A stretch of DNA of 64,000 nucleotides from contig JAMWZD010000002.1 in the NCBI GenBank assembly GCA_024304995.1, forward strand, positions 372,001-436,000. The letters run 5' to 3'. Position 1 is the stretch's first letter; each line of letters starts with the position of its first letter. A program made the position numbers and the translations under genes. This DNA comes from Rickettsiales bacterium (GTDB taxonomy: Bacteria > Pseudomonadota > Alphaproteobacteria > Rickettsiales > UBA998). Below, piece after piece: positions 1-8,877 of this stretch. Below the pieces are notes generated by a model, which was not told the origin of the DNA, searched no databases, and saw only the letters and a program-made list of their open reading frames with translations.

Positions 1-973
1 CAATATCAATCCTTACAGGAATATGCGCCAGTTGCTCAAACCAGTAACTCGCCACCTGCGCGGCATAGTAAGATGTGCCGCAGGCAATGATGGTAAGAGA
101 TTCAATCTCTTTTAAGTCAAGCGACAATTTCGGGAAATGATATGCGTCTTTCTCCGCATCAAAATATTGTGTGATAGTGGAGCGCAATACATCTGGCTGC
201 TCATGGATTTCTTTAAGCATGAAATGCTCATAGTTGCCTTTATCATAAGACTGGCTATGCACGCCAAATTCTACGATAGTGGTGTTGACTACATTCTGAT
301 TAACGTCATAAATCACCACATCGTCTGCTGTGATGGTGGCATGTTGCCCATCCAGCAAATGCATCCCGCGTGATGCGCAACCGCTAAGCGCAATCGTGTC
401 TGATGCCACCCAGTTGCCATCATCCCCTAATCCAATCACCAAAGGAGACCCCTGTTTTGCCACCAGCATTTTGTCAGGTGTGCGTGCATCAATAATGACT
501 ACGCCATATGCTCCTTTCAACTTGGGCAGCAAGTGCTGAAAGGCTTCCTCCAGCGTTTCGCCATGTTGGGTATGCATATATAAATACTGGCTGATCACTT
601 CACTATCTGTATCAGACATGAACACTGCGCCCTGCGCTTCCAGTTCTGCGCGAAGTTCATGATGATTTTCGATAATCCCATTATGCACAATCGCAATAGA
701 CCCCATATAATGCGGATGGGCATTTTTCTGCTCTGGCACACCATGTGTTGCCCAGCGTGTATGTGCAATGCCGATATTCCCGCTGACAGGCTTGCGTTCA
801 ATGCTTTCCTGCAACATGGAGACTTTGCCTTTTTCCTTGCAGAATTTTAATTGACCCGCTTCAATCAACGCAACGCCTGCAGAATCATAACCGCGATATT
901 CCATGCGTTTTAACCCATCCAACAGCAGGGGAGTAGCATTTTGTGAACCCGCATAACCAATAATTCCGCACAT
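1..973 (-). CDS. glmS: Glutamine-fructose-6-phosphate aminotransferase, N-terminal part (runs off the window)
   Basis: GlmS makes glucosamine-6-phosphate from fructose-6-phosphate and glutamine, the first step toward UDP-GlcNAc for peptidoglycan and lipid A. The reverse complement from the ATG at 973 reads MCGIIGYAGSQNATPLLLDG, so Cys2 is the N-terminal nucleophile of the class II glutaminase domain. HTRWATHG and a DSEVI stretch follow, as expected for that domain. About 324 residues are visible and the sequence ends just inside the first SIS (sugar isomerase) domain, around ACGTSYYAAQ. The rest lies beyond position 1. The gene is divergent from the histidine kinase at 1173, with about 200 bp between them. 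Confidence 0.95.
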   Translation of the reverse strand, partial: MCGIIGYAGSQNATPLLLDGLKRMEYRGYDSAGVALIEAGQLKFCKEKGKVSMLQESIERKPVSGNIGIAHTRWATHGVPEQKNAHPHYMGSIAIVHNGIIENHHELRAELEAQGAVFMSDTDSEVISQYLYMHTQHGETLEEAFQHLLPKLKGAYGVVIIDARTPDKMLVAKQGSPLVIGLGDDGNWVASDTIALSGCASRGMHLLDGQHATITADDVVIYDVNQNVVNTTIVEFGVHSQSYDKGNYEHFMLKEIHEQPDVLRSTITQYFDAEKDAYHFPKLSLDLKEIESLTIIACGTSYYAAQVASYWFEQLAHIPVRIDI

Positions 974-1172
974 AAAGTAAACACCTTTAAATTCTGTTTC
1001 AGATATGGTGATAGCTAAAAATACGCGGCTTGAGAAGTGTTAATATGCGATTGTGACATAATTGCTGCCATCAATATTTTGACGTATTCTTTATTTGACA
1101 CGATTGCTCTTTCGTAGATTTGAAGCATATTTTTAGTTATATTCTGCAGATGGCTGAATTACGCAACACCGA

Positions 1173-2729
1173 ATGTTAAAGCGCTATTATAGCAGCTCAA
1201 TTAAGGAAAAGCTGATATTCATTATTATGAGTATCGCTGTGTTCGCCGTTGCGCTGACTACGACCGCTATTTCCATTATTGGTGTATATAATTTAAAGCA
1301 GGATATTAAAGAAGAAATTGCGCTGGCAACAGAGATTGTTGGCGAGCGGAACAAATATCAGCTGCAATTTGGCAATCAGGCGCAAGTGTCCAAAAATCTG
1401 GATATTTTTAAGATTAAACCTTCAATTGAAAAATCCTGCATCTATGACAAAATGGGCAATGTATTTGCGTTTTATCCCCTGCCAACAGGCAGAAGCGGAG
1501 GACTGCTGAATACGGAATCTGGCTTTAAAGCGGCTTCTGAATGTCCATTATTTAATCAGGAGATGGTGCGGCTGACAGACACGCATATGGAAGTGTTTGA
1601 TGCAATTATTATGGATGGCAAGCAGGTGGGCAGCATATATGTGCGTTCCAACCTGAAGCAGATTTCCCGCTATATTAACAAACAGATTATCATGGCTGCA
1701 TTTATTATTTTAATGGTGCTAATCGTGTCATATATATTAGCGTATCGTATGCAGCGAGAAATTTCCCGCCCCATTTTAGAACTTGCAAAAGCAGCCTCAC
1801 GCGTATCAGCTTATAAGGATTATTCTCTTCGCGTGCTGGCACGACAATCCACCAGCTATATTGAAGAAAATTATTCAAAAGAAATTGCATCTTTGGTGAA
1901 AGCATTCAACAATATGCTGAGCGATATTGAAGAGCATGAGCAGGAACTGGACAGGAACTATAAAGAGCTGGAACTGGCAGTGGAGCAGGCGGAAAGCGCC
2001 AATCTTGCCAAATCTCAGTTTATTGCAAGCATCAGCCATGAACTGCGCACCCCGCTAAATGCGATTATTGGTTTTTCCACCATTATCAACAGCCAGCTTT
2101 TTGGAGAGGTCTCACCGAAATATCTGGAATATTCTAAAGATATTCATGATTCAGGCAAGCATCTGCTGGAAATTATCAATGATATTCTTGATCTGTCCAA
2201 GGCAGAAGCGGGCAAGCTGACGCTGCAGAAAGACTCATTCGTTATCACTGATGCAGTCAGCAAATGCATCCGCATTTTGCAGGATAAGGCAGATAAGGCA
2301 CATATTGAAATTCACACTGAGTATGCGTCTGATCTGCCAAAAATCGTCGCAGATCGTGTGCGCTTTATTCAGATCGTGCTGAATCTTCTTTCTAACGCGA
2401 TTAAATTTTCACATGAGCAAAGCAAAATTCTGGTGCGAGTGGGCAAGAAGGATACAGACGATCCAACCATTACGCAATTCCATCTGCGCGTGGAAGATTC
2501 GGGCATTGGCATGTCACAGGAAAATATCAACACGGCACTGCAAAGTTTCGGGCAGATTGATGGCGGGCTGGACAGAAAATATGAAGGCACAGGGCTTGGA
2601 TTGCCACTGACCAAGCAACTGGTGGAATTGCATGGCGGCACGCTATTTATTGAAAGTGAACAGGGGTTTGGCACAACAGTGCATGTGATTCTACCATCTG
2701 AAAAACTGCAGATGATTACGATTCATTAA
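1173..2729 (+). CDS. Membrane sensor histidine kinase, CHASE8-like sensor, orphan
   Basis: A 518-residue two-component sensor kinase. Residues 14-39 and 171-194 are hydrophobic and probably span the inner membrane. The roughly 130-residue periplasmic loop between them has the NKYQLQFGNQ / CIYDKMGNVFA pattern of CHASE8 sensor domains. A HAMP linker follows (195-255), then HisKA with the phospho-acceptor His289 in SISHELRTPLNAI. The ATPase domain has an N box (NLLSNAIKFS, near 403), DSGIGMS (near 440) and GTGLGLPL (near 472). No response regulator or receiver domain is nearby, so its partner is elsewhere. A TTGACA box at 1095-1100 could be a -35 element, but no good -10 follows. The last 4 bp overlap the convergent DciA-like gene. 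Confidence 0.9.
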   Translation: MLKRYYSSSIKEKLIFIIMSIAVFAVALTTTAISIIGVYNLKQDIKEEIALATEIVGERNKYQLQFGNQAQVSKNLDIFKIKPSIEKSCIYDKMGNVFAFYPLPTGRSGGLLNTESGFKAASECPLFNQEMVRLTDTHMEVFDAIIMDGKQVGSIYVRSNLKQISRYINKQIIMAAFIILMVLIVSYILAYRMQREISRPILELAKAASRVSAYKDYSLRVLARQSTSYIEENYSKEIASLVKAFNNMLSDIEEHEQELDRNYKELELAVEQAESANLAKSQFIASISHELRTPLNAIIGFSTIINSQLFGEVSPKYLEYSKDIHDSGKHLLEIINDILDLSKAEAGKLTLQKDSFVITDAVSKCIRILQDKADKAHIEIHTEYASDLPKIVADRVRFIQIVLNLLSNAIKFSHEQSKILVRVGKKDTDDPTITQFHLRVEDSGIGMSQENINTALQSFGQIDGGLDRKYEGTGLGLPLTKQLVELHGGTLFIESEQGFGTTVHVILPSEKLQMITIH

Positions 2730-3067
2730 CTCACAAACACCAGCCGTTCCGCTGGGCGATACCCTAATAATTGTGTCAGTTTCTGCAATATTTGCTCAGA
2801 CTGATGAGATGCCATAGTGCTGTAAGCAGGGGCAATTTTTACTATTAATTGTGACTGGCGGTTAGCTTTAGCAGGGCGGAATTTGATGGGGCAGGAGATG
2901 CGCGCCATTTCTGCGCCCACGGCTTCTGCCCAAAAATGCATGATGGCTTCATGTTCAAAACCGCGTTTTTTCAGCGTGAGTGCTAAAGGTGCTGCCATGC
3001 CATTTGCAAGGGGTTTGGGGAACAGGGAATAGCGCCGCTTTTTAAACTGTTTGGGAGTGTAGCTCAT
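2726..3067 (-). CDS. DUF721 (DciA-like) protein
   Basis: A 113-residue basic protein of the DUF721 family. The family includes DciA, the replicative helicase operator of bacteria that lack DnaC. The family signature is visible as an N-terminal basic stretch, then a WAEAVGAEMARISCPIKF region followed by beta-rich sequence (LIVKIAPAYS) and a C-terminal amphipathic part ending in YRPAERLVFVS. The ATG overlaps the rnhB stop by one base (TAATG), so the two are probably translationally coupled. A role in DNA replication is inferred from the family; other DUF721 proteins remain uncharacterised. Confidence 0.75.
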   Translation of the reverse strand: MSYTPKQFKKRRYSLFPKPLANGMAAPLALTLKKRGFEHEAIMHFWAEAVGAEMARISCPIKFRPAKANRQSQLIVKIAPAYSTMASHQSEQILQKLTQLLGYRPAERLVFVS

Positions 3068-3684
3068 TATGCTACTTTCTGTTGCAGAATCTCACGCACA
3101 GGTTTGAAGCTTTTGCGGTGATGGCGGGTGACACCATATTGATGCATCGCCTGTTTGTGTAATGCTGTGCCATATCCCGCATGGCGGTTAAAGTGATATT
3201 CGGGGTGTTGCTCATGCAGCATATGCATATAGGCATCACGCTCTGTTTTGGCAATGATGGAGGCTGCCGCAATGGAAAGGCTCACCGTGTCACCTTTGAT
3301 AATGGTTTGTACTTTGCAGGGCAGATTTGGTGCTGCATTGCCATCTATTAACGCCACATCTGGCGCGGGGCGGAAATTGTCATAAGCACGCCGCATAGCA
3401 AGTAATGTTGCCTGATAGATGTTTAAAGAATCAATTTCTTCCACACTGGCAATGCCAACGGAAATTCTGGCGCATAAACGCAATTCTTCTGCGAGTGCTT
3501 CACGGCGCACTGAGGTGAGTTTCTTTGAATCATTCAGCCCCTCAGGGATGTTATCAGGGTCTAAAATTACCGCGGCGGCATAAACAGGCCCCGCCAATGG
3601 GCCACGCCCTGCTTCGTCTATTCCACACACAGAACCTTCAAACTGATTCTCAAATTCCAGATGCGGTGCAGTTATAATATTCAT
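3067..3684 (-). CDS. rnhB: Ribonuclease HII
   Basis: RNase HII cleaves the RNA strand of RNA/DNA hybrids and starts removal of single ribonucleotides misincorporated in DNA. The 205-residue protein has the family hallmark CGIDEAGRGPLAGPVYAAAV, with catalytic Asp23 and Glu24, plus VALIDGN, a KGDTVSLSIAAASIIAKTERD helix region and the C-terminal HRKSFKPV. Length is normal. It sits directly upstream of the DciA-like gene on the same strand, and 9 bp separate its start from the end of the transglycosylase gene. No strong ribosome binding site is visible before the ATG. Confidence 0.95.
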   Translation of the reverse strand: MNIITAPHLEFENQFEGSVCGIDEAGRGPLAGPVYAAAVILDPDNIPEGLNDSKKLTSVRREALAEELRLCARISVGIASVEEIDSLNIYQATLLAMRRAYDNFRPAPDVALIDGNAAPNLPCKVQTIIKGDTVSLSIAAASIIAKTERDAYMHMLHEQHPEYHFNRHAGYGTALHKQAMHQYGVTRHHRKSFKPVREILQQKVA

Positions 3685-3693
3685 AAGGCAATG

Positions 3694-4470
3694 TTAGCAA
3701 TTTTCAGCATCTAGCCAGACTGTGTCCTGAATGTCTGGTAGTAACGTCTGATAATGTTTATAGTCCTTCATCACTTTGCGAACATAGTTGCGTGTTTCTT
3801 TGAAGGGAATACTATTTACAAATGCCGCTTCTGAACGTGTGCGATATTTCTTTTTCCATTTCAGCAGATTTCGCGGCCCTGCATTATAAGCGGCTAACGT
3901 ATAGACCAGATTATTGCCGATATATTTTTTGCTTTGCAGATAATCAATATATTTTGAACCAATTGCTAAAGAAACAAACGGGTCTTTAAAGTCAAACGGG
4001 TTTTCTGGCACATACTGACCACTGGTTGTGGCGGTTAAGGCAGTATCATCTGCATTTGCAGCTGCCAGATGCAGATAGTCAGGCTGCTTTCCTGCCATAT
4101 ATTTGGCAGTAGCAGGCATAAGCTGCATTAGCCCAACAGCGCCACGATGTGAGCGGGCATAGGGTTTGAAGCGAGATTCGGTCTTTGCGATTGCCAGCAC
4201 CAGCGCTTTGTCTGCTTCTTTGGGAAGAGAATATACCCAGTGCGGAATCGGGTAATTATCGTCAGGAGACAGATTAATATAACTATACCGACACGCAGGA
4301 AGCGGAACGGTATCATCGGTTTGAGCAATAATAGGAGTGATTTTTGCAGCATATTGCGCATAATTCAATTGCGCATCACTATTTCCCATTGAAGAGACTA
4401 ACTGTACGATTCCATATACGCCAGCTATGCCTCCTAATGCCAGACCTTTCAGTCTAATATAATGAGTCAT
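3694..4470 (-). CDS. SLT-type lytic transglycosylase, membrane-anchored or secreted
   Basis: This enzyme cleaves peptidoglycan glycan strands in the periplasm, leaving 1,6-anhydroMurNAc. I start it at the ATG at 4470 (258 residues). The frame stays open to a TTG at 4530, but the ATG start places a hydrophobic signal/anchor helix (GLALGGIAGVYGIVQLVSS) at the N-terminus. The catalytic Glu98 is in AIAKTESRF, followed by GAVGLMQLMPATA and, further on, YTLAAYNAGP and RNYVRKVM. These are the family 1 SLT motifs. The gene precedes rnhB and follows the uracil glycosylase gene on the same strand, with about 100 bp of apparently non-coding DNA upstream. Confidence 0.88.
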   Translation of the reverse strand: MTHYIRLKGLALGGIAGVYGIVQLVSSMGNSDAQLNYAQYAAKITPIIAQTDDTVPLPACRYSYINLSPDDNYPIPHWVYSLPKEADKALVLAIAKTESRFKPYARSHRGAVGLMQLMPATAKYMAGKQPDYLHLAAANADDTALTATTSGQYVPENPFDFKDPFVSLAIGSKYIDYLQSKKYIGNNLVYTLAAYNAGPRNLLKWKKKYRTRSEAAFVNSIPFKETRNYVRKVMKDYKHYQTLLPDIQDTVWLDAENC

Positions 4471-4573
4471 AAAACCTGTTAGGTTGTTGTACCAAGAAAG
4501 ATGTCTAACACTTTTTTTCCTATGTAGCAAGTTTATACTGCATTTTATGCATAATTGTCATACTAATGTCACA

Positions 4574-5389
4574 TTAGAGCGAGGAAATGTGCCGTTTCAG
4601 GCTCAGCATATCCTGCCACATATGCTTTTTTTGCATAGGTTGGCGCAGGAGATACGCAGGGTGCAGCAAAGGCAGGCATGGTATGTCTTTTTTCAGGATT
4701 GGGTTATGATAATTCTGCTCCGTGCCGCGCAATTTGGTGATGCCTGTGGAGCTGCCTAAAATGGTTTGTGTGGAAACTCCGCCAACCAGCAATAAAATAT
4801 TAGGGTTTATCAGTGCAATATGTTTTTCAACGAAGGGTTTGCAGACTGCAATTTCCGCCACAGTAGGTTTGCGATTGCCAGGAGGGCGCCAGAACACGCT
4901 ATTGGTGATATAGATGTTTTCTGCACGTGAAAGTCCAATAGATGCAAATATTTTGTCCAGCAACTGCCCGCTCACGCCACAAAACGGAATGCCGCGTTCA
5001 TCCTCATCTGCGCCAGGTGCTTCGCCAATCACCATAATCTTCGCATCTTGCGCACCATCATATATAACCGTGTTTTGCGCGGTTTTTTTCAATGGGCAGC
5101 CGTCAAACGCGCTAATGGCATCATAAAGCGCTTCAAGGGTGCTTGCCTTTTGTGCTGCCTGCAATGCAATTTGCGTTGCCTCAGATGGCGGGGTTGGCGC
5201 AGTTCGCTTCACTGCAACTGGCGCAGGGGATGGTTTGGTGTCTGCTACCTGCGCTGGTTTTTGTGGTTTTGCAACAGGTGCGCTATCCTCAAAATAGTTG
5301 CGTGGTTCACTCTGCATTGGCTCATTTACGCCAATGTCAGCAAACCATTGCAGCAATTCTGCAGCCTGTTTTTGTGCTTTTTCTGTCAT
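4574..5389 (-). CDS. Uracil-DNA glycosylase, family 4-like
   Basis: It removes uracil from DNA at the start of base excision repair. The 271-residue protein (ATG at 5389; a GTG precedes it by one codon) begins with a low-complexity Pro/Ala/Lys-rich stretch (about 38-72). The catalytic fold follows: GEAPGADEDERGIPFCG (from 122), ITNSVFWRPPGNRKP, LLLVGGVSTQTILG and the C-terminal HPAYLLRQP. Only one Cys lies in the N-terminal CPLK motif where classical family 4 enzymes have a CxxC pair, so the iron-sulfur cluster may be absent or differently ligated. It is divergent from the ETF-QO gene. Confidence 0.85.
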   Translation of the reverse strand: MTEKAQKQAAELLQWFADIGVNEPMQSEPRNYFEDSAPVAKPQKPAQVADTKPSPAPVAVKRTAPTPPSEATQIALQAAQKASTLEALYDAISAFDGCPLKKTAQNTVIYDGAQDAKIMVIGEAPGADEDERGIPFCGVSGQLLDKIFASIGLSRAENIYITNSVFWRPPGNRKPTVAEIAVCKPFVEKHIALINPNILLLVGGVSTQTILGSSTGITKLRGTEQNYHNPILKKDIPCLPLLHPAYLLRQPMQKKHMWQDMLSLKRHISSL

Positions 5390-5465
5390 CACTTTTATAA
5401 GATACGCATGAGCGGCGTGTTTTACAATGGTTTAGCAGGTGCGGGAGTGCAGATTTTTTGGTATT

Positions 5466-7112
5466 ATGAATAGTATGACAGATATTATGGAATGTGATGT
5501 GTTGATTGTGGGCGCGGGCGTGGCAGGCTTGAGCGCTTCCATTGAATTAATGAAACGCGCGAAAGCAGCAGGGCAGGAGCTGAATGTCATCGTGCTGGAA
5601 AAAGGGGCAACGGTGGGCGCGCATGTGCTTTCAGGCGCGGTGATTGAACCGCGTGCGCTGAATGAACTGATTCCAGACTGGAAAGAGAAGGGCGCGCCAC
5701 TGCGCACCGAAGTTACGTCAGACACATTTGCCTATATGTCGGATAAAAAAACCTTTAAATTGCCTACCCCTCCGCAAATGCATAATGATGGGAATTATAT
5801 CATATCATTAGGGCGATTATGCGCTTGGCTGGCGCAGCAGGCAGAAGCGCTTGGCGTGCAGGTGTTCCCTGGCTTTGCTGCTGCTGAAGCGATTATTGAA
5901 GATGATGTGGTGAAAGGCGTGCGCACGGGCGCATTTGGCATTGGCAAGGATGGCGAGCAAAAGCCGTCTTACCAGCCACCAATGGAGCTTCGCGCCAAAT
6001 ATACGCTAATGGCAGAAGGGGTGCGTGGGTCCATTTCCGAAACACTGATTAAGCATTTTTCACTGCGTCAGGGGCGTGAACCGCAGACTTATGGTTTGGG
6101 TTTAAAAGAAGTCTGGGAAGTGCAGCCTGACAAACATGAGATGGGCAAAGTGTTTCATTCGGTAGGATACCCTGTCGATACGGGAACGTATGGCGGTTCT
6201 TTCATATATCATTGGGGAGGGGAGACAGGGGATAAGCATTATATCTCAATTGGGTATGTGATTGGACTGGATTATAAAAACCCGCATCTCGACACTTATG
6301 AAACCTTCCAGACGTTCAAAACCCACCCTGACATTGCGCCACTCTTTGAAGGCGCAACGCGCATATCATATGGCGCAAGGGCGCTGAATGAAGGCGGGTG
6401 GCAGTCTATGCCGAAGCTGGCATTTGCAGGCGGTGCGTTGATTGGCTGTTCGGCGGGCTTCCTTAATGTGCCAAAAATTAAAGGCATCCACACGGCGATG
6501 AAGTCTGGCATGATTGCTGCTGGCTGCGTGATGGAAGCGCTCACGCAGGAAAACCCGCCTGTGCATCTGCTTAAATATGAGCCAAAAGTGAAAGAATCCT
6601 GGGTGGGGCAGGAGCTTTATGCTGTGCGCAATATCCGCCCCTCCTTTCATTATGGGTTATGGGCAGGGCTGGCATATAGTGCGCTGGACACGTATATTTT
6701 CCGTGGCAAAGCGCCGTGGACGTTTGGTTATTCGCCAGACCATCAGGCGCTCAACCGCTCAGAAGATTGTGAGCCTTACGCATATGCCCCGCATGATGGT
6801 GTATTGACGTTTAACAAGCTGGATTCGGTGTATCTCACCAGCACTAATCATGAGGAAGATCAGCCATCTCATTTAAAATTGCGTGATGCATCTGTGCCGA
6901 TTGCGCATAATCTGCCGCTTTATAATAATCCCGAAGTGCGCTATTGCCCTGCAGGAGTCTATGAAATTGTGGAAGAGGCAGGCAGTAAACGCCTGCAAAT
7001 CAATGCGCAAAACTGCATCCACTGCAAAACCTGTGACATTAAAGACCCGACGCAAAATATTAAATGGGTTGTGCCAGAAGGCGGTGGCGGTCCGAATTAT
7101 TCGGGGATGTAG
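5466..7112 (+). CDS. Electron transfer flavoprotein-ubiquinone oxidoreductase
   Basis: ETF-QO passes electrons from acyl-CoA dehydrogenases, via ETF, to ubiquinone at the inner membrane. It therefore complements the beta-oxidation enzyme at 35208. I use the ATG at 5466 (548 residues); a GTG at 5439 and an ATG at 5475 are alternatives. The FAD Rossmann motif VLIVGAGVAGLSAS lies near the N-terminus. The C-terminal ferredoxin-like domain supplies four 4Fe-4S ligands: Cys494 (YCPAGVYE), Cys517, Cys520 and Cys523 (NCIHCKTCDIKDP), ending in PEGGGGPNYSGM. Length and motifs are typical. No clear Shine-Dalgarno is seen. The ETF subunits are not in this window. Confidence 0.95.
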   Translation: MNSMTDIMECDVLIVGAGVAGLSASIELMKRAKAAGQELNVIVLEKGATVGAHVLSGAVIEPRALNELIPDWKEKGAPLRTEVTSDTFAYMSDKKTFKLPTPPQMHNDGNYIISLGRLCAWLAQQAEALGVQVFPGFAAAEAIIEDDVVKGVRTGAFGIGKDGEQKPSYQPPMELRAKYTLMAEGVRGSISETLIKHFSLRQGREPQTYGLGLKEVWEVQPDKHEMGKVFHSVGYPVDTGTYGGSFIYHWGGETGDKHYISIGYVIGLDYKNPHLDTYETFQTFKTHPDIAPLFEGATRISYGARALNEGGWQSMPKLAFAGGALIGCSAGFLNVPKIKGIHTAMKSGMIAAGCVMEALTQENPPVHLLKYEPKVKESWVGQELYAVRNIRPSFHYGLWAGLAYSALDTYIFRGKAPWTFGYSPDHQALNRSEDCEPYAYAPHDGVLTFNKLDSVYLTSTNHEEDQPSHLKLRDASVPIAHNLPLYNNPEVRYCPAGVYEIVEEAGSKRLQINAQNCIHCKTCDIKDPTQNIKWVVPEGGGGPNYSGM

Positions 7113-7120
7113 GTAGAAAA

Positions 7121-7171
7121 AAACCGTTTGGTGGCTTATCATATTAAATGATAAAGCAACCGAAACGGTTT
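7121..7171 (-). terminator. Long hairpin terminator serving the minus-strand gene at 7217
   Basis: Arms AAACCGTTT (7121) and AAACGGTTT (7163-7171) close a longer imperfect stem with TTATCAT/ATGATAA nearer the centre. On the minus strand the stem runs into a stretch of seven Ts, the layout of an intrinsic terminator for the gene ending at 7217. On the plus strand there is no T run, so effect on ETF-QO transcripts would be weaker. Confidence 0.6.
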
Positions 7172-7216
7172 AGTTCGTTATCTCAAGTTAGGCTCGAGAT
7201 TTGTTTTTTTTGACTG

Positions 7217-7885
7217 TTAAATTGTTACTTCAACATTTGCAGCAACAAAGTCTGCAAAATTAGCTTCAAATCCTAGTGCGTTTATTGTTTGTCCGCTGAA
7301 AGGTTCAACGTACGTGTCAATAAACTCATATTGGATGAGTGTTGAAATTTCCAATTCTGTGTTACCATAAACTATGGTTACACCCTCTTGGTTATTTAAG
7401 CGACCACCTTCTAGCAGATAGTCAATATCTACTAGAACGAAAGGAACTTTGTTATCAGTATCATTTATGTCATAGACATTTAATGTCACTGTGTTGACGC
7501 TAGTATTGCGATCAACATCAAATGTTCCACCACTTACTTTTGTAATTGGCGCGCCAGTTAATATATCACGACCTTGTGATACAAATTCCCTGCCTTCTGC
7601 TCCGTTTGTGCCTCTTGCTAATATTGTTGAACCGTCTTGTAGTGGTTCATTATTAGAAAAAAGAAAAACTTCATTGCCATTATAGTCAACGTTATCAAGT
7701 TCGTTTTTATCGACATATAGAAGTGAATTACCGCCATCAACAATGGTTAAATTATCTCTGGTGATTAGTTCGCCATCTAAATTTTGACGACCTTCTACCT
7801 CTAGGGCAAAAGTTAAATCGTCAGCAAAGCCATGGACACCATAGTTAACAGATGTAGTAGAAGAAGGCACTTGATATGCAGTCAT
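7217..7885 (-). CDS. Orphan beta-rich acidic protein, function unknown
   Basis: I do not recognise this 222-residue protein. It has no Cys, no signal peptide and no membrane segment. It is acidic and rich in Asn, Asp, Thr, Val and Gly, with alternating hydrophobic residues typical of beta structure. Phrases such as GTFDVDRNTSVNTVTLNVYDINDTDNK and a hydrophobic C-terminus (FVAANVEVTI) resemble surface or type I-secreted proteins, but no RTX nonapeptides are present, so this is only an impression. The ATG follows a GAAGGG ribosome binding site. The gene is AT-richer than its neighbours and is isolated between two hairpins (7121-7171 and 7947-7966), which hints at acquisition. Confidence 0.7.
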   Translation of the reverse strand: MTAYQVPSSTTSVNYGVHGFADDLTFALEVEGRQNLDGELITRDNLTIVDGGNSLLYVDKNELDNVDYNGNEVFLFSNNEPLQDGSTILARGTNGAEGREFVSQGRDILTGAPITKVSGGTFDVDRNTSVNTVTLNVYDINDTDNKVPFVLVDIDYLLEGGRLNNQEGVTIVYGNTELEISTLIQYEFIDTYVEPFSGQTINALGFEANFADFVAANVEVTI

Positions 7886-7946
7886 AATTTTACACTACCC
7901 TTCAAAAAGGGGTAATAAAGTACAATCGAAATTGACATGCTATACT

Positions 7947-7966
7947 GTTAGTGAAAAAACACTAAC
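7947..7966. repeat. Perfect small inverted repeat upstream of the orphan gene
   Basis: GTTAGTG and CACTAAC form a perfect 7-bp stem with a 6-A loop, about 60 bp upstream of the start of the gene at 7885. It may be a regulatory hairpin in the leader or a protein site. No T run supports a terminator for the redoxin gene upstream (stop at 8043). Confidence 0.4.
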
Positions 7967-8042
7967 GACTCTAATTTGTAAAAACAAAAAAGAAATATAA
8001 CAATTACAGTGTATCTATAATTTAACTAAAACGCAAGTATTA

Positions 8043-8759
8043 TTAATAATCATATTTCACAGAACATCCGTAAGGTTTGGATGTTGTTGGTGACACATCT
8101 CCGCCTGCAAGCAAAGCATACATCGCATTTTTCACATAATTATTCGCTGTTTCAATGTCTTCTGGGTCTGCTGTTGGCGTATCATCAATTCCGCCCATAT
8201 AGGCCAGCGTGCCGTCTTTATCTATCACGAACATATGGGGCGTAACTTTTGCGCCATAAGTCTGCCCGAATGCACCATCTGCATCCAGCACGATATGCGC
8301 TGCATGAGAATTTTCTTCTTTGGCAATGTCATTCGCTTCCTCAGCAGAAACAAATCCCTGTTTCCCTTCTGCAGAAGAAATGATTGAGATCCATACAATA
8401 TCATTCTCAGCAGCATATTGCTGCAACGCCTGCATATTGCCCGTGCCGTAATGCTTGCGCACAAACGGGCATTGGTGGTTTTTCCATTCCAGCACCACAA
8501 TTTTGCCTTTCAAACTATTGCTATTAACCTGATTTCCGTCAGTATCAGTCACTGAAAAGCCAGGAGCAGCTTCACCGATGGTTGGGTTGCCACCATTCAT
8601 ATCTGGAAATGAATTTGAAATAAGGGTTGATGCTGAATCAATTGTTACTTCCTGTGTGACGGTAACATCTGCACCCGCCTGTGTCGCGTCCTCCGCAAAA
8701 ACAGGATGTAGCATTGCCGCGCTGATTGCAGCACTCATCAACAGTGAACGAAATATCAT
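8043..8759 (-). CDS. Secreted peroxiredoxin-like (redoxin) protein
   Basis: A 238-residue periplasmic thioredoxin-fold protein. Residues 1 to about 22 (ending HPVFA) form a cleavable signal peptide. The fold begins at AAPGFSVTDTDGNQV and carries WKNHQCPFVRKHY, whose single Cys matches the PRX_like1 type of the peroxiredoxin/AhpC group rather than a CxxC thioredoxin. IVLDADGAFGQTYGAKVTPHMFVID includes the usual cis-Pro (VTPH). A second Cys near the C-terminus (YGCSVKYDY) could act as a resolving residue. AGGGAG before the ATG is a good ribosome binding site. Its substrate cannot be told from sequence. Confidence 0.82.
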   Translation of the reverse strand: MIFRSLLMSAAISAAMLHPVFAEDATQAGADVTVTQEVTIDSASTLISNSFPDMNGGNPTIGEAAPGFSVTDTDGNQVNSNSLKGKIVVLEWKNHQCPFVRKHYGTGNMQALQQYAAENDIVWISIISSAEGKQGFVSAEEANDIAKEENSHAAHIVLDADGAFGQTYGAKVTPHMFVIDKDGTLAYMGGIDDTPTADPEDIETANNYVKNAMYALLAGGDVSPTTSKPYGCSVKYDY

Positions 8760-8877
8760 AACTCAACTCCCTTTTTATCTTATAATATAACGTAACGGAT
8801 TAAATGCATATTACAAGTAGGTTACTTGCTTTTGACGCAGTTTCTTTTATGGTGAGAAGAGAATTAAGGACTTCCAT

